Below, in pieces: positions 32,974 to 41,516 of a DNA stretch of 53,313 nt. The stretch's first letter is position 1. The number at the start of each line of letters is the position of its first letter. The stretch spans positions 1 through 53,313 of the forward strand of contig NZ_AXUN02000185.1 in NCBI RefSeq assembly GCF_000495435.3, in the 5' to 3' direction. Under the pieces are notes generated by a model, which worked only from the letters and a program-made list of their open reading frames with translations, was not told where the DNA came from and searched no databases. The stretch comes from Youngiibacter fragilis 232.1 (GTDB lineage Bacteria > Bacillota > Clostridia > Clostridiales > Clostridiaceae). A program made the translations under genes and the position numbers.

Positions 32974-33900
32974 ATGGATATTTCTATTATTTTAGATACG
33001 ATGATGGTGCTATTCGGGATAATGGCACTTGGCTACGGGGCAAACAAGGCTGGAATCCTTGACGAGGTATCAAACGGAAGGATTTCAAGGCTTGTACTTA
33101 GCATCACAACACCGCTCATGATCATCAAGGCTGTATTCAGCGAATCGCTTACAGGCGACAAATCTGAAGTAGTGACAATCTTCCTGCTGGGGCTGGGGAT
33201 GTACGCAATACTCCCTCTATTCTCAAGGATCGCTGTCAGACTGCTGCGTGTGAAGCCCGATGATTCAGGAACATATGAGATGATGCTGATTTTTGCAAAT
33301 ACAAGCTTCATAGGATATCCAATAATGAAGTCCCTGTTCGGTGACTGGGCGGTGTTCTACAGTTCGATCCTCAATATGCCGTTCAATTTCCTCGTATTCA
33401 CATACGGTGTCTACCTGGTTTCAAGAGGTTCAAAGGACAGCCTCAGGTTCGGTTTCAGGGAGATACTGAATCCCGGGGTCGTTGCCTCGCTTGTTGCGCT
33501 TATCCTGTATTTCACTGGGATCAGGCTTCCTTCAGGCATCATCAGTATCATGAGCCTGGTCGGTGACACGACTGTACCTCTCTCGATGCTGACAATAGGG
33601 TCATCACTGGCACTCATTCCGGTAAAGGATCTTTTCAGGGAGCCAAGGCTTTATGTGCTTTCCGTGATAAAGCTCCTGATAATGCCATCGGTCTGCTATG
33701 TGCTGCTAAGTATTGTCCTGAAGGACCAGTTCCTTGTCAACATGATCACAATAAATGTCGGACTTCCAGCAGGTACCATGACAGTCATGATCAGCAGCCA
33801 GTACAATGGCAACACCAGGATGGCCTCCATCGGCGTTTTCATAACCACACTGGCCTCGGTAGCCACACTTCCTCTTATCGCATACCTGTTCATGTCATGA
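32974..33900 (+). CDS. AEC family transporter (auxin efflux carrier/malate permease type)
   Basis: 308 residues with about ten membrane helices in two five-helix halves. Typical points are the N-terminal MALGYGANKAGILDEVSNGR, the FANTSFIGYPIMKSLFGDWA block, and in the second half TTVPLSMLTIGSSLA and VGLPAGTMTVM. Members export or import organic acids; the substrate is unknown. It is transcribed against its neighbours and lies between two genes of a conserved housekeeping block, so it is probably an accessory insertion. GAGGT precedes the start. Confidence 0.88.
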   Translation: MDISIILDTMMVLFGIMALGYGANKAGILDEVSNGRISRLVLSITTPLMIIKAVFSESLTGDKSEVVTIFLLGLGMYAILPLFSRIAVRLLRVKPDDSGTYEMMLIFANTSFIGYPIMKSLFGDWAVFYSSILNMPFNFLVFTYGVYLVSRGSKDSLRFGFREILNPGVVASLVALILYFTGIRLPSGIISIMSLVGDTTVPLSMLTIGSSLALIPVKDLFREPRLYVLSVIKLLIMPSVCYVLLSIVLKDQFLVNMITINVGLPAGTMTVMISSQYNGNTRMASIGVFITTLASVATLPLIAYLFMS

Positions 33901-33920
33901 CATGATGGAAACACTGGAAA

Positions 33921-33960
33921 AGCAAAGATCCCGGTACCGATATGGTCCGGGATCTTTGCT
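33921..33960. terminator. Shared terminator between the AEC transporter and zapA
   Basis: A perfect 14-bp repeat, AGCAAAGATCCCGG / CCGGGATCTTTGCT, with a 12-base loop. On the minus strand it is followed by TTTTCC. The zapA stop codon starts inside the stem. Confidence 0.85.
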
Positions 33961-34576
33961 ATGGATTAGTGCTTCTTGCCTTTTCCCTGATTACGGGATT
34001 TCGTTCCTTCTTGTCCTTGACCTGGTTGATCTGCGTATCGAAAAGCTTCTTCTGCAGGTCCAGGACCTTGTACTTGTATGACTGGAGCTCGAATTTCAGC
34101 TCCTTGTTCATCTTTGAGATGTGTTCATTGTCGTCCCTGTACTCACGGGCGCTTTCCGAGGTCAAATGAAGCTCGGTCTCAAGCCTCTTGATCTCCTTGT
34201 CCTTTGCAAGCAAGTCGTCACCTTCATTGTTCTTTCTATCTTCCAATGCTTTTGCAAGGTTTTCGTTCTCGCTTCTGAGCCTGTCTATCTCCAGCTTCAG
34301 GTCGGATATTTCCTTGTTCAGGGATGCTGCCCCGCTTTCAACGCTCCCCGCCTGGGACTTTACAGTCGTAAGCTTATCTTCCGCCTTCAGTTTCTCATCA
34401 ACAGCATTCATAGCCGCAAGCACTGCAGCCGACTGGGTGCTGATCATGTAATTCTTCTCGAGTATCGACTCGATCATCTTGTTAACTGTGGTTCCCACCC
34501 TGCGCAAGTGTTCCTCGGTCTCATTGCCCTTGATGCTGTATTCAGTTCCATTGATTCTCATGGTGACCCTGTTCAA
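33959..34576 (-). CDS. zapA: Cell division protein ZapA with long coiled-coil extension
   Basis: 205 residues. The first 75 residues are ZapA-like (MNRVTMRINGTEYSIKG and then STQSAAVLAAMNAVDEKLKAE), the FtsZ-ring-associated protein. Ordinary ZapA has about 85-110 residues; here a charged coiled coil of about 110 residues follows (LNKEISDLKLEIDRLRSENE and onward) and ends in a basic tail. Such extended ZapA-like proteins occur in Clostridia in the same place, between pheT and the U32 gene. The start is TTG at 34576, matching the family start and preceded by GGGGGGT; an ATG at 34561 is possible. Confidence 0.85.
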   Translation of the reverse strand: MNRVTMRINGTEYSIKGNETEEHLRRVGTTVNKMIESILEKNYMISTQSAAVLAAMNAVDEKLKAEDKLTTVKSQAGSVESGAASLNKEISDLKLEIDRLRSENENLAKALEDRKNNEGDDLLAKDKEIKRLETELHLTSESAREYRDDNEHISKMNKELKFELQSYKYKVLDLQKKLFDTQINQVKDKKERNPVIREKARSTNP

Positions 34577-34743
34577 AGAAAGACCCCCCTTTAATTTGAC
34601 CCGCTTTAAGATATATGATACACATTTGGCAGGACCTCTGCAACCTTCAGGGAAATTTTACATCCGGTTATTGCATCGATTTGTTCAGCCATGCCTGTAT
34701 GAAAGAGCTCCGAAGTGCTATGATGAAACAAAGGAGTGATCTT

Positions 34744-35613
34744 ATGAAGCATACTATATCAAACGGGAAAATTGAAGCGACCTTTGAGGACCGCGGTGCG
34801 GAGCTCCTGAGCATCAGGGATGCAGAAGGTGAGGAATTCGTCTGGCAGGGAGATAAGAAATACTGGACATACCATGCACCGCATCTGTTTCCGGTTGTGG
34901 GAAGGCTCATAGATGACACGCTTCATCATGAAGGCAGGCACTTCAACATGGTGAGGCACGGATTTGCCAGGGTCTCTGATTTTGAGGTGGTTTCCTCAGC
35001 TTCGGACACTGTTTCGTTCAGGCTGGCTTCAAGCGACGAAACCCTAAAGGCATATCCATTCAGGTTCGAATTCTTTGTGACATACAGGATCAAAGGGGTT
35101 AGCCTTGAAGTTGAATACAGGGTTAGAAACAGGGATGATGGCCCAATATGGTTTTCAGTAGGAGGACATCCTGCATTTCAGGCGCCCAGGAGCGAAGGGG
35201 AAGAGTTTACGGACTACTACATCGAATTTAGCGCCATGGAGACACTCATGTCAAAAAGGATACTTCCATCAGGCTTCATGTCAAGGAATCTCGTAAGCAT
35301 AGGAACAATGGAAAGGCTTGACCTTTCATTCAGCCTGTTTGATGATGATGCCCTTGTATTTGGGAATCTGAGTGAAAACACCATCTGGCTTAAGTCAGCA
35401 AGGAGCAATAAGGCAGTAAGGTTCGATTTCCCCGGATTCCCACTCCTTGGAATATGGACAAAGACTGGAGGAGCACCCTTCATATGCCTCGAACCATGGT
35501 TCGGCCACGCTGACTATGAGGATTTTTTCGGTGACTTCAGTCGCAAGGAAGACAATGTAAGACTTGATAAGGATGGCGAATTCAGGGCATCCTTCACAAT
35601 AACACTAGAATAG
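34744..35613 (+). CDS. Aldose 1-epimerase family protein (LacX-like)
   Basis: 289 residues of the galactose-mutarotase superfamily, LacX/YihR-like branch. Visible are RGAELLSIRDAEGEEFVWQG, the HAPHLFPVVGRL segment, the catalytic His region VGGHPAF, and a C-terminal FICLEPWFGHAD with the probable catalytic Glu. Substrate unknown; it should interconvert sugar anomers. The ATG at 34744 has GGAGTG 8 bases upstream; the frame open from 34615 has no support. It is transcribed against the UxaA-type genes and shares a terminator with them. Confidence 0.88.
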   Translation: MKHTISNGKIEATFEDRGAELLSIRDAEGEEFVWQGDKKYWTYHAPHLFPVVGRLIDDTLHHEGRHFNMVRHGFARVSDFEVVSSASDTVSFRLASSDETLKAYPFRFEFFVTYRIKGVSLEVEYRVRNRDDGPIWFSVGGHPAFQAPRSEGEEFTDYYIEFSAMETLMSKRILPSGFMSRNLVSIGTMERLDLSFSLFDDDALVFGNLSENTIWLKSARSNKAVRFDFPGFPLLGIWTKTGGAPFICLEPWFGHADYEDFFGDFSRKEDNVRLDKDGEFRASFTITLE

Positions 35614-35616
35614 GAA

Positions 35617-35649
35617 TGAAAAGAAGCGCAAAATCTGCGCTTCTTTTCA
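35617..35649. terminator. Bidirectional terminator between the epimerase-like and UxaA-large genes
   Basis: A perfect 14-bp repeat, TGAAAAGAAGCGCA / TGCGCTTCTTTTCA, with a 5-base loop; T-rich on both strands. Confidence 0.85.
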
Positions 35650-35679
35650 TTTGGAATACTTATGTGGTTGTTTTCCGGT

Positions 35680-36843
35680 CTAGAAGGTTGCCCCGATCCT
35701 GTAAATGCCGAATTCCCTGTGTCCAAGTTCCTCAGCCTTGACCAGCTTTCCGTTTGACACTTCAACTATCATGTCAAATAGATCCCTGCCGACTTCCTTT
35801 ATTGTCTTGCCTTCAGAAATTACGCTGCCGGCATTGAGGTCTATGTTGACCTTCATCCTCCTGTAGGTCTCAGGATTGCCTGTAAGCTTGATGACAGGGG
35901 CTATGGGGCTTCCTGTAGGAGTTCCTCTCCCGGTCGAGAATACGATTATCTGTGCCCCTCCGGCTATCATGCCCGTAATGGAGTCTATGTCCTCACCGGG
36001 AGTATCCATGAAGTAAAGGCCCTTCTTAGATGAAGGAAGCTGTTCACCATATTCAAGGACTCCCTCGAAATCGCTTTCACCTGCCTTGAACATGCATCCA
36101 AGGGATTTTTCCTCGATTGTTGTAAGTCCGCCTTCGATGTTCCCGGGAGTAGGCTGAGTCCCCCTCAGGTCTGAGCCCATGGCGACAGCCTTCTTCTCCA
36201 CATCATCGACCATCTCAAGGAATCTCCTTCTTGCCTTTTCATCATGGAACCTCTTCTCAAGAAGGTGCTCCGCACCAATAACCTCTGTTGTCTCACTCAG
36301 TATGCAGCTTCCCCCATGACCGATGAGGATGTCCGAAGCCGCTCCTATCACAGGATTGGCTGTAATTCCAGATGTGGGGTCGGACCCTCCGCACTCAAGC
36401 CCGAGGATGAGCTCGTTTATGTCAAACTCGCTTAAAATTGCTTCCTTTGCCTTTTCAGCAATCTTTTCGAGCAGCTTAACACCCTTTTCAATGGTGTTTG
36501 GAGTACCGCCCTCATCCTGGATGATTACTGTCTCAATTGGCTTTCCAGTATCCCTTATGCCATCCGAGATAATATTCGCCTGTATTCCCTCACAGCCCAG
36601 ACCTACGACAAGCACACCCCCTACATTAGGGTTCCTTCCGAAACCGATGAGTGTCCTTATAGTCTGGACAAGGTCAGCCCCCACCTGACAGCAGCCATGC
36701 TGGTGAGGTATGGCTACGGCACCGTCGACCCGTGACGCTATCCTGGAAGCAGTCTCAGAAGCGCAGACTGAAGCAGGTATGACAAGAATATGGTTCCTTA
36801 TTCCGAAGCTTCCGTTTTCCCTTGCATATCCCCTGATCCTCAT
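35680..36843 (-). CDS. UxaA family hydro-lyase, large subunit (altronate/galactarate dehydratase C-terminal type)
   Basis: 387 residues, full length for the large subunit. Conserved blocks are RENGSFGIRNHILVIPAS at the start, HQHGCCQVGADLVQTIRTL, VGLGCEGIQ, LGLECGGSDPTSGITANP, and the late block GAQIIVFSTGRGTPTGSP. The cysteines in these blocks fit metal or cluster binding known in the family. With the adjacent small subunit it should dehydrate a sugar acid (altronate, galactarate) or act on a related 2-hydroxy acid such as sulfolactate; the substrate cannot be assigned. ATGA overlap with the small-subunit gene shows tight coupling. A TetR regulator is the first gene of the set. Confidence 0.88.
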   Translation of the reverse strand: MRIRGYARENGSFGIRNHILVIPASVCASETASRIASRVDGAVAIPHQHGCCQVGADLVQTIRTLIGFGRNPNVGGVLVVGLGCEGIQANIISDGIRDTGKPIETVIIQDEGGTPNTIEKGVKLLEKIAEKAKEAILSEFDINELILGLECGGSDPTSGITANPVIGAASDILIGHGGSCILSETTEVIGAEHLLEKRFHDEKARRRFLEMVDDVEKKAVAMGSDLRGTQPTPGNIEGGLTTIEEKSLGCMFKAGESDFEGVLEYGEQLPSSKKGLYFMDTPGEDIDSITGMIAGGAQIIVFSTGRGTPTGSPIAPVIKLTGNPETYRRMKVNIDLNAGSVISEGKTIKEVGRDLFDMIVEVSNGKLVKAEELGHREFGIYRIGATF

Positions 36844-37112
36844 TTGTCCCCCCTGCCTCTCAGGCTTTCAATATTGTGGACATGGGCATGGGTTCCTTCT
36901 TCGATATCCTTTGCAGCCCTTCCTATGACCTCTCCGTACTTTATGACCGGTTCACCAACTCTGATTAAGGTGAGTGCTATCTTGTGGTACTGCGGAATAT
37001 TCTCATTTACAGCAATCTCGTGGCCTTCTACAATTACCTTCTCTCCAGCTGAGAGAGGTCTCAGGGTGGTAGCCAGGTTGTCCTTTGCATCAAAGTGAAC
37101 TATTGGATTCAT
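36840..37112 (-). CDS. UxaA family small subunit (SAF domain)
   Basis: 90 residues, a single SAF domain. IAVNENIPQYHKIALTLIRVG, VIKYGEVIGRA and EGTHAHVHNIE are the usual elements, with the conserved HVHN end. In two-gene systems this subunit pairs with the large UxaA/SuyB-type subunit to form the dehydratase; in UxaA itself the two are fused. The start at 37112 has AAGGAGG. It lies 13 bases after the TetR gene and overlaps the large-subunit gene by 4 bases. Confidence 0.88.
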   Translation of the reverse strand: MNPIVHFDAKDNLATTLRPLSAGEKVIVEGHEIAVNENIPQYHKIALTLIRVGEPVIKYGEVIGRAAKDIEEGTHAHVHNIESLRGRGDK

Positions 37113-37125
37113 GTTGCCTCCTTCT

Positions 37126-37707
37126 TCAAGGTTTCAATATTGAAGTAAGTTTTCGTGTATAGTCTTCAATGCGCGATATGACATCATATTCTCCATCCTT
37201 CACGCACCAGTCGAATGAGACTCCCCTTGCAGTAATCAGAAGGAGATCCATAATCTCATCAGTTGTCATATCATTGGTTATATCTCCTATTTCCTGTCCC
37301 CGGGCTACGACCTTCCTGAGAAGCTCAACCATATAGCGCGCTTGTGCAGCGTACATCTTGGACTTAGGACTGAAGAGCTGCCTCTGAAGATCCGTGCCTG
37401 TCATGTTGATATACATTCCGTAATATCTGAAGTAAAGTACGATATCATCAAGGCCATTTCCCTTCATCAGGTGTTCCTCAACGACATCCTTGAAATAATC
37501 ATCGGCTTTCTTGAATATCTCTACCAGAATATCGTACTTGGTTACAAAGTAGGAGTAGAACGAACCTACGGAAACCCCGGCATTCCTGCAAACCTCACTT
37601 ACAGTGAAATTCTCGTAGCCCTTTGTCTTCATAAGGTATATGGCTGACTTGTATATCCTGTCCCTGGTCTCTTCAGCCTGTATCCTTCTTTTGCTGTTTT
37701 CCTTCAT
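37126..37707 (-). CDS. TetR/AcrR family regulator, probably of the UxaA-type genes
   Basis: 193 residues. The N-terminal HTH is standard (TRDRIYKSAIYLMKTKGYEN and TVSEVCRNAGVSVGSFYSYF). The C-terminal ligand domain (about 60-190) is helical and has no recognisable ligand signature. The ATG at 37707 follows GGGAGG by 7 bases; an in-frame TTG at 37722 overlaps that site. It is the first gene of a three-gene set with the UxaA small and large subunits, so control of that operon is the natural inference. Confidence 0.88.
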   Translation of the reverse strand: MKENSKRRIQAEETRDRIYKSAIYLMKTKGYENFTVSEVCRNAGVSVGSFYSYFVTKYDILVEIFKKADDYFKDVVEEHLMKGNGLDDIVLYFRYYGMYINMTGTDLQRQLFSPKSKMYAAQARYMVELLRKVVARGQEIGDITNDMTTDEIMDLLLITARGVSFDWCVKDGEYDVISRIEDYTRKLTSILKP

Positions 37708-37751
37708 TGCAGACCCTCCCAATCAGGATTTTGCTTTTATTGACAGCAGGA

Positions 37752-37771
37752 AGGCCGCTTTTTAGCGGCCT
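37752..37771 (-). terminator. Hairpin after pheT
   Basis: AGGCCGCT / AGCGGCCT with a 4-base loop. The following T run on the minus strand is weak (TCCTGCTG), so termination is probable but not certain. Confidence 0.55.
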
Positions 37772-37777
37772 ATCTGG

Positions 37778-40141
37778 TTATCTCAGAACTGCCCCAAGCT
37801 GGTACTCAAGGCTCCTGAGGATCTTGTCATGGACCTTCTGGACCTCTCCGTCAGTTAATGTCCTGTCCTGATTCCTGTAGACCAGGCTGTATGCTATTGA
37901 TTTTTTGCCTTCCGGAACCTGTAATCCCTTATAGACATCGAAGAGCTTTACGCTTTCGAGGAGGGCTCCGCCCTGCTTGGTTATCACTGCCTCAATCTGG
38001 CCTGAAAGCACAGAATCATCAACAAGCACCGCAAGGTCCCTTGTAATTGCCGGGTACTTAGGAAGCTGGCTGTACTTTCTTGCAAGCGATGCCTTTCTGT
38101 AAAGAGTATCAAGGTCCAGCTCCAGTACGTAGCACGGAACATCTATTCCATAGTTGTCCAGAACTGAAGGGTGGATCTCGCCGAATGTGCCGATGGCTTC
38201 GCCTGCAGCCGATACGTCTGCTGATTTTCCCGGATGGTAGGCTACCTTCTTCGACCTGTCGTAAGCTACCTTTTCTATGCCGAATTCCTCGAAAATCGTC
38301 TCAAGCAGACCCTTGACCTCGAAGAGGAGGTCTCCGCCATACATGCCGACGGTAAGGACTTCCTTCTCAAGAGGAAGGACTTCATTCCTGTCCAGGTATA
38401 TCCTGCCGATTTCAAACAGGGCTGCTTCAGGATTGCTCCTTGTCAGGTTCCTTGAAAGGTTTTCCATCATTGAAGGTACGGAGGTTGTCCTCATTATCGA
38501 ATAGTCCTCTCCAAGGGGATTCCTTATCTCGACTACTTTCCTCAGGTCTGAATCAGCAGGAACAAGCACCTTGTCAAGGTCCTTCCTTGATATGAACGAG
38601 TAGGCAATGGATTCATACAGTCCGGATGCGACTAGAACCTGCTTCAGAGTATCCCTCATCCTCTGGACAGGATACTTTCCGCTCCTGACAGTCCTTATGG
38701 AAGGTACCGTAGCTGGAATCCTGTCATATCCATAGATCCTCGCAATCTCCTCGGTGATGTCCTCCTTTATGTTAAGGTCACCCCTGAAGGTCGGAGTAGT
38801 CACGGTAAGAATGTCACCATCAAGCTCTGCCTTCATGTCAAGGCTCTCAAGTATCCTTACCATCTCTTCTCCGCTTATGTCTGTACCTATGAATGAGTTC
38901 ACATAGCTTACACCAAGGGAGATAGTGTTCGGTACCCTTCTCGCATTGTACACATCGACAGTTTCAGAGACAATGTCTCCAGCCTTTAGCTCCTGCACCA
39001 GGCTGCAGAACCTGTTCACTGCAAGCTCGCAGAGGTTGGGGTCAATATCCTTGTTGAATCTCAGGGATGCTTCAGTCTTGAGGCCAAGGAAGCCCTCTGA
39101 CCTTCTTATGGATACTCCGTCGAAGTTTGCCGCCTCAAGGATTATCCTCGTGGTATCTTCCTTTATCTCCGAATCAAGTCCGCCCATGATTCCTCCAAGC
39201 CCTATGACCTTGGAATCATCCTGTATGAGAACTGTGCCGGAGTTTAAGGTCCTCTCGACTGAATCAAGTGTTGTGAACTTGGTCCCTTCAACTGATTCCG
39301 CTATCCTTATTGTTCCTGAGGTGATCTCCCTTCTGTCAAAGGCGTGAAGGGGCTGGCCAAGCTCAAGCATTACGAAATTCGTCAGGTCGACGATATTGTT
39401 TATAGGCCTTACCCCGGCTTCAAGAAGCCTTGACTGGATCCATTCAGGGCTTTCCTCTATCTTAACGTTCACGATCTCTTTTGCCATATACCTTCTGCAT
39501 TTGTCGGTATCGATTGAAACGGATACCGGCTCATCAGAGACTGCAGTTGCCGTATATGAATAACCGGGCTGTCTTAACCTCAGTCCAAGGGTTGCTGCCG
39601 TCTCCCTTGCCATTCCGAGCATGCTGAGACAGTCTGGCCTGTTGGAGGTTATCTCAAGGTCAAGCACTCCGCCGTTCAGGCCGAGGACATCCTTGATATC
39701 TTTTCCCAGAGGTGTTCCATCCTTGAGGATCATCAGGCCATCGCAGGTACCCTCTTCGGCGAGACCAAGTTCCTCCATGGAACAGAACATCCCATTGGAT
39801 TCAACTCCCCTGAGCTTGCCCTTCTTTATCTTCAGACCTCCCCAAAGGGTGGAGCCATGAAGCGCAACAGGAATGGTATCCCCTTCCTTCATGTTGGTTG
39901 CTGCTGTCACTATTTGAATAACTGACCCGTTTCCGGTATCCACCTGGCATACGAAGAGCTTGTCAGCTTCGGGATGCTTTCCTAGCTCAACTATCTTTCC
40001 GGTGACTACATTCTCGATTATCTTGAAAGTCTCCTCGATGCCCTCGACCTTGGAGCCTGACATTGTAAGCCTGTCACCGAGAGTCTTTATGTCTATATCT
40101 ACATCTACGTAGTCTTTCAGCCAATTCACAGGTAATTTCAT
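37778..40141 (-). CDS. pheT: Phenylalanine-tRNA ligase beta subunit
   Basis: 787 residues, full length. Order: N-terminal part (MKLPVNWLKDYVDVDID), tRNA-binding domain (about 42-150, VTGKIVELGKHPEADKLFVC), B3/B4 editing domain, B5 domain (about 400-475, ending DITEEIARIYGYDRIPAT), the synthetase core-like region, and the FDX-ACB anticodon-binding domain at the C-terminus (SQLPKYPAITRDLAVLVDD). With PheS it forms the (alpha-beta)2 enzyme that charges tRNA-Phe. The gene follows pheS by 12 bases with AGGAGG, and is under the same T-box. Confidence 0.97.
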   Translation of the reverse strand: MKLPVNWLKDYVDVDIDIKTLGDRLTMSGSKVEGIEETFKIIENVVTGKIVELGKHPEADKLFVCQVDTGNGSVIQIVTAATNMKEGDTIPVALHGSTLWGGLKIKKGKLRGVESNGMFCSMEELGLAEEGTCDGLMILKDGTPLGKDIKDVLGLNGGVLDLEITSNRPDCLSMLGMARETAATLGLRLRQPGYSYTATAVSDEPVSVSIDTDKCRRYMAKEIVNVKIEESPEWIQSRLLEAGVRPINNIVDLTNFVMLELGQPLHAFDRREITSGTIRIAESVEGTKFTTLDSVERTLNSGTVLIQDDSKVIGLGGIMGGLDSEIKEDTTRIILEAANFDGVSIRRSEGFLGLKTEASLRFNKDIDPNLCELAVNRFCSLVQELKAGDIVSETVDVYNARRVPNTISLGVSYVNSFIGTDISGEEMVRILESLDMKAELDGDILTVTTPTFRGDLNIKEDITEEIARIYGYDRIPATVPSIRTVRSGKYPVQRMRDTLKQVLVASGLYESIAYSFISRKDLDKVLVPADSDLRKVVEIRNPLGEDYSIMRTTSVPSMMENLSRNLTRSNPEAALFEIGRIYLDRNEVLPLEKEVLTVGMYGGDLLFEVKGLLETIFEEFGIEKVAYDRSKKVAYHPGKSADVSAAGEAIGTFGEIHPSVLDNYGIDVPCYVLELDLDTLYRKASLARKYSQLPKYPAITRDLAVLVDDSVLSGQIEAVITKQGGALLESVKLFDVYKGLQVPEGKKSIAYSLVYRNQDRTLTDGEVQKVHDKILRSLEYQLGAVLR

Positions 40142-40153
40142 ATTCCGTTCCTC

Positions 40154-41176
40154 CTATCTGAACTGCTTCAGGAATCTCATGTCGCTTTCGTACAGGAGCC
40201 TGATGTCGTCGATTCCATATTTGAGCATTACAAGCCTGTCCAGTCCGAAGCCGAATGCGAAGCCTGAATATACTTCAGGGTCTATTCCGCCGCTCCTGAG
40301 GACATCCGGATGGACCATCCCGCAGCCGACAACCTCGATCCAGCCTTCACCCTTGCATACCCTGCAGCCTTCGCCGCCGCATACGAAGCAGGTGGCGTCC
40401 ATTTCTGCCGAAGGCTCGGTGAACGGGAAGTGGTGAGGCCTGAACTTGGTATTTATCCCTTCGCCGTATAGCTTCTTTATAAATTGCTCCAGAGTGCCCT
40501 TGAGGTCTGCAAAGGTTATTCCCTTGTCGATGACAAGACCTTCGATCTGGTAGAAGATAGGCGAATGGGTTGCATCAAGGTCATCTGACCTGTATACCTT
40601 ACCCGGGGATATCATCTTTATCGGAGGCTTCTGCGTCTCCATTGTGCGGATCTGGACTGGTGAGGTCTGGGTCCTAAGGACCACATTGTCGTTGATGTAG
40701 AAGGTATCCTGCTCGCCTCGTGCAGGATGGTCCTTCGGAATGTTTAGTGTCTCGAAGTTGTAGTAGTCGAGCTCGACCTCAGGTCCTTCCTCTATGGTGA
40801 AGCCCATTTCAAGGAATATCTTCTCAATTTCGTTCAGGGTAAGGCTGAGCGGATGGTTACCGCCTATTACCGGCCTCTTGCCTGGAAGTGTTATATCAAC
40901 TACTTCCGATGCAAGCTTCCTTTCCCTCTCCTTGTTCTTTAGCTCACCTTTGAGAGCTTCAATCCTTGATTCCAGCTCTTCCTTCGCATCATTCACGAGC
41001 TTGCCCATAAGCGGCCTCTCTTCGGGTGAAAGAGCTCCCATGCTCCTCAGCACCTGTGTGAATGCGCCTTTCTTTCCAAGGAAATCAACTCTCAGCTTCT
41101 CAATCTCTTCCATATTTGATACTTCAGCTATTTTCGCAAGAAAGTCCTGTTTGATCGATTCAATCTGGTTTCTCAT
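40154..41176 (-). CDS. pheS: Phenylalanine-tRNA ligase alpha subunit
   Basis: 340 residues. N-terminal coiled coil (about 1-85), then the class II core with motif 2 region [13 protein letters not shown] and motif 3 [17 protein letters not shown]. The insert [16 protein letters not shown] carries four cysteines in two CxxC pairs, a variant seen in many Bacillota and other bacteria. The ATG at 41176 follows GGAGG by a normal distance; the longer frame to 41266 runs into the T-box terminator and is not translated. Expression is set by tRNA-Phe charging through the upstream T-box. Confidence 0.97.
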   Translation of the reverse strand: MRNQIESIKQDFLAKIAEVSNMEEIEKLRVDFLGKKGAFTQVLRSMGALSPEERPLMGKLVNDAKEELESRIEALKGELKNKERERKLASEVVDITLPGKRPVIGGNHPLSLTLNEIEKIFLEMGFTIEEGPEVELDYYNFETLNIPKDHPARGEQDTFYINDNVVLRTQTSPVQIRTMETQKPPIKMISPGKVYRSDDLDATHSPIFYQIEGLVIDKGITFADLKGTLEQFIKKLYGEGINTKFRPHHFPFTEPSAEMDATCFVCGGEGCRVCKGEGWIEVVGCGMVHPDVLRSGGIDPEVYSGFAFGFGLDRLVMLKYGIDDIRLLYESDMRFLKQFR

Positions 41177-41221
41177 GTTATCCTCCATTTCCGTGCTTAA
41201 TAAAACAAGATTTTTGAAAAT

Positions 41222-41445
41222 AAAAAAACCGCCCCTGGATAGGGACGGATATTTCCGCGGTACCACCCTAAGTTGGCTTAATTCAGCCCACTTTAGGAAT
41301 ATAACGGTTCTAACCGCCGAAGACTACTTTTTTCATCTCCGGAGCTCATAAGTGAACTTCATCAGGTGCTTTCCATGTGCGCTTTCAGTCTGCGGCGCAG
41401 CATCCCTTTGTGGAAGCATTCCAGACTACTCTCTTAATCAGTGCC
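41222..41445 (-). promoter_or_regulatory. T-box riboswitch, tRNA-Phe specific, upstream of pheST
   Basis: The T-box sequence AGGGTGGTACCGCGG lies at 41269-41255 (minus strand) and contains the TGGT that would pair with the ACCA end of the tRNA. A terminator (CCGTCCC ... GGGGCGG plus T run) lies at 41248-41222. Near the 5' end of the leader is ATTAAGAGAGTAGTC, usual for stem I. A TTC triplet (41356-41354, in TGAAGTTCACTTAT) is the expected Phe specifier codon. When tRNA-Phe is uncharged, the antiterminator forms and pheST is transcribed. Confidence 0.93.
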
Positions 41446-41465
41446 TGTAAATAATATGCCAATTA

Positions 41466-41494
41466 ATTATAATTCATTGGAAAACGAAATTCAA
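41466..41494 (-). promoter_or_regulatory. Sigma-A promoter of the T-box-pheST transcript
   Basis: TTGAAT (41494-41489), 17 bases, TATAAT (41471-41466), just upstream of the T-box leader. Confidence 0.8.
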
Positions 41495-41516
41495 GCAGGG
41501 TATGACCCATGTTTTA

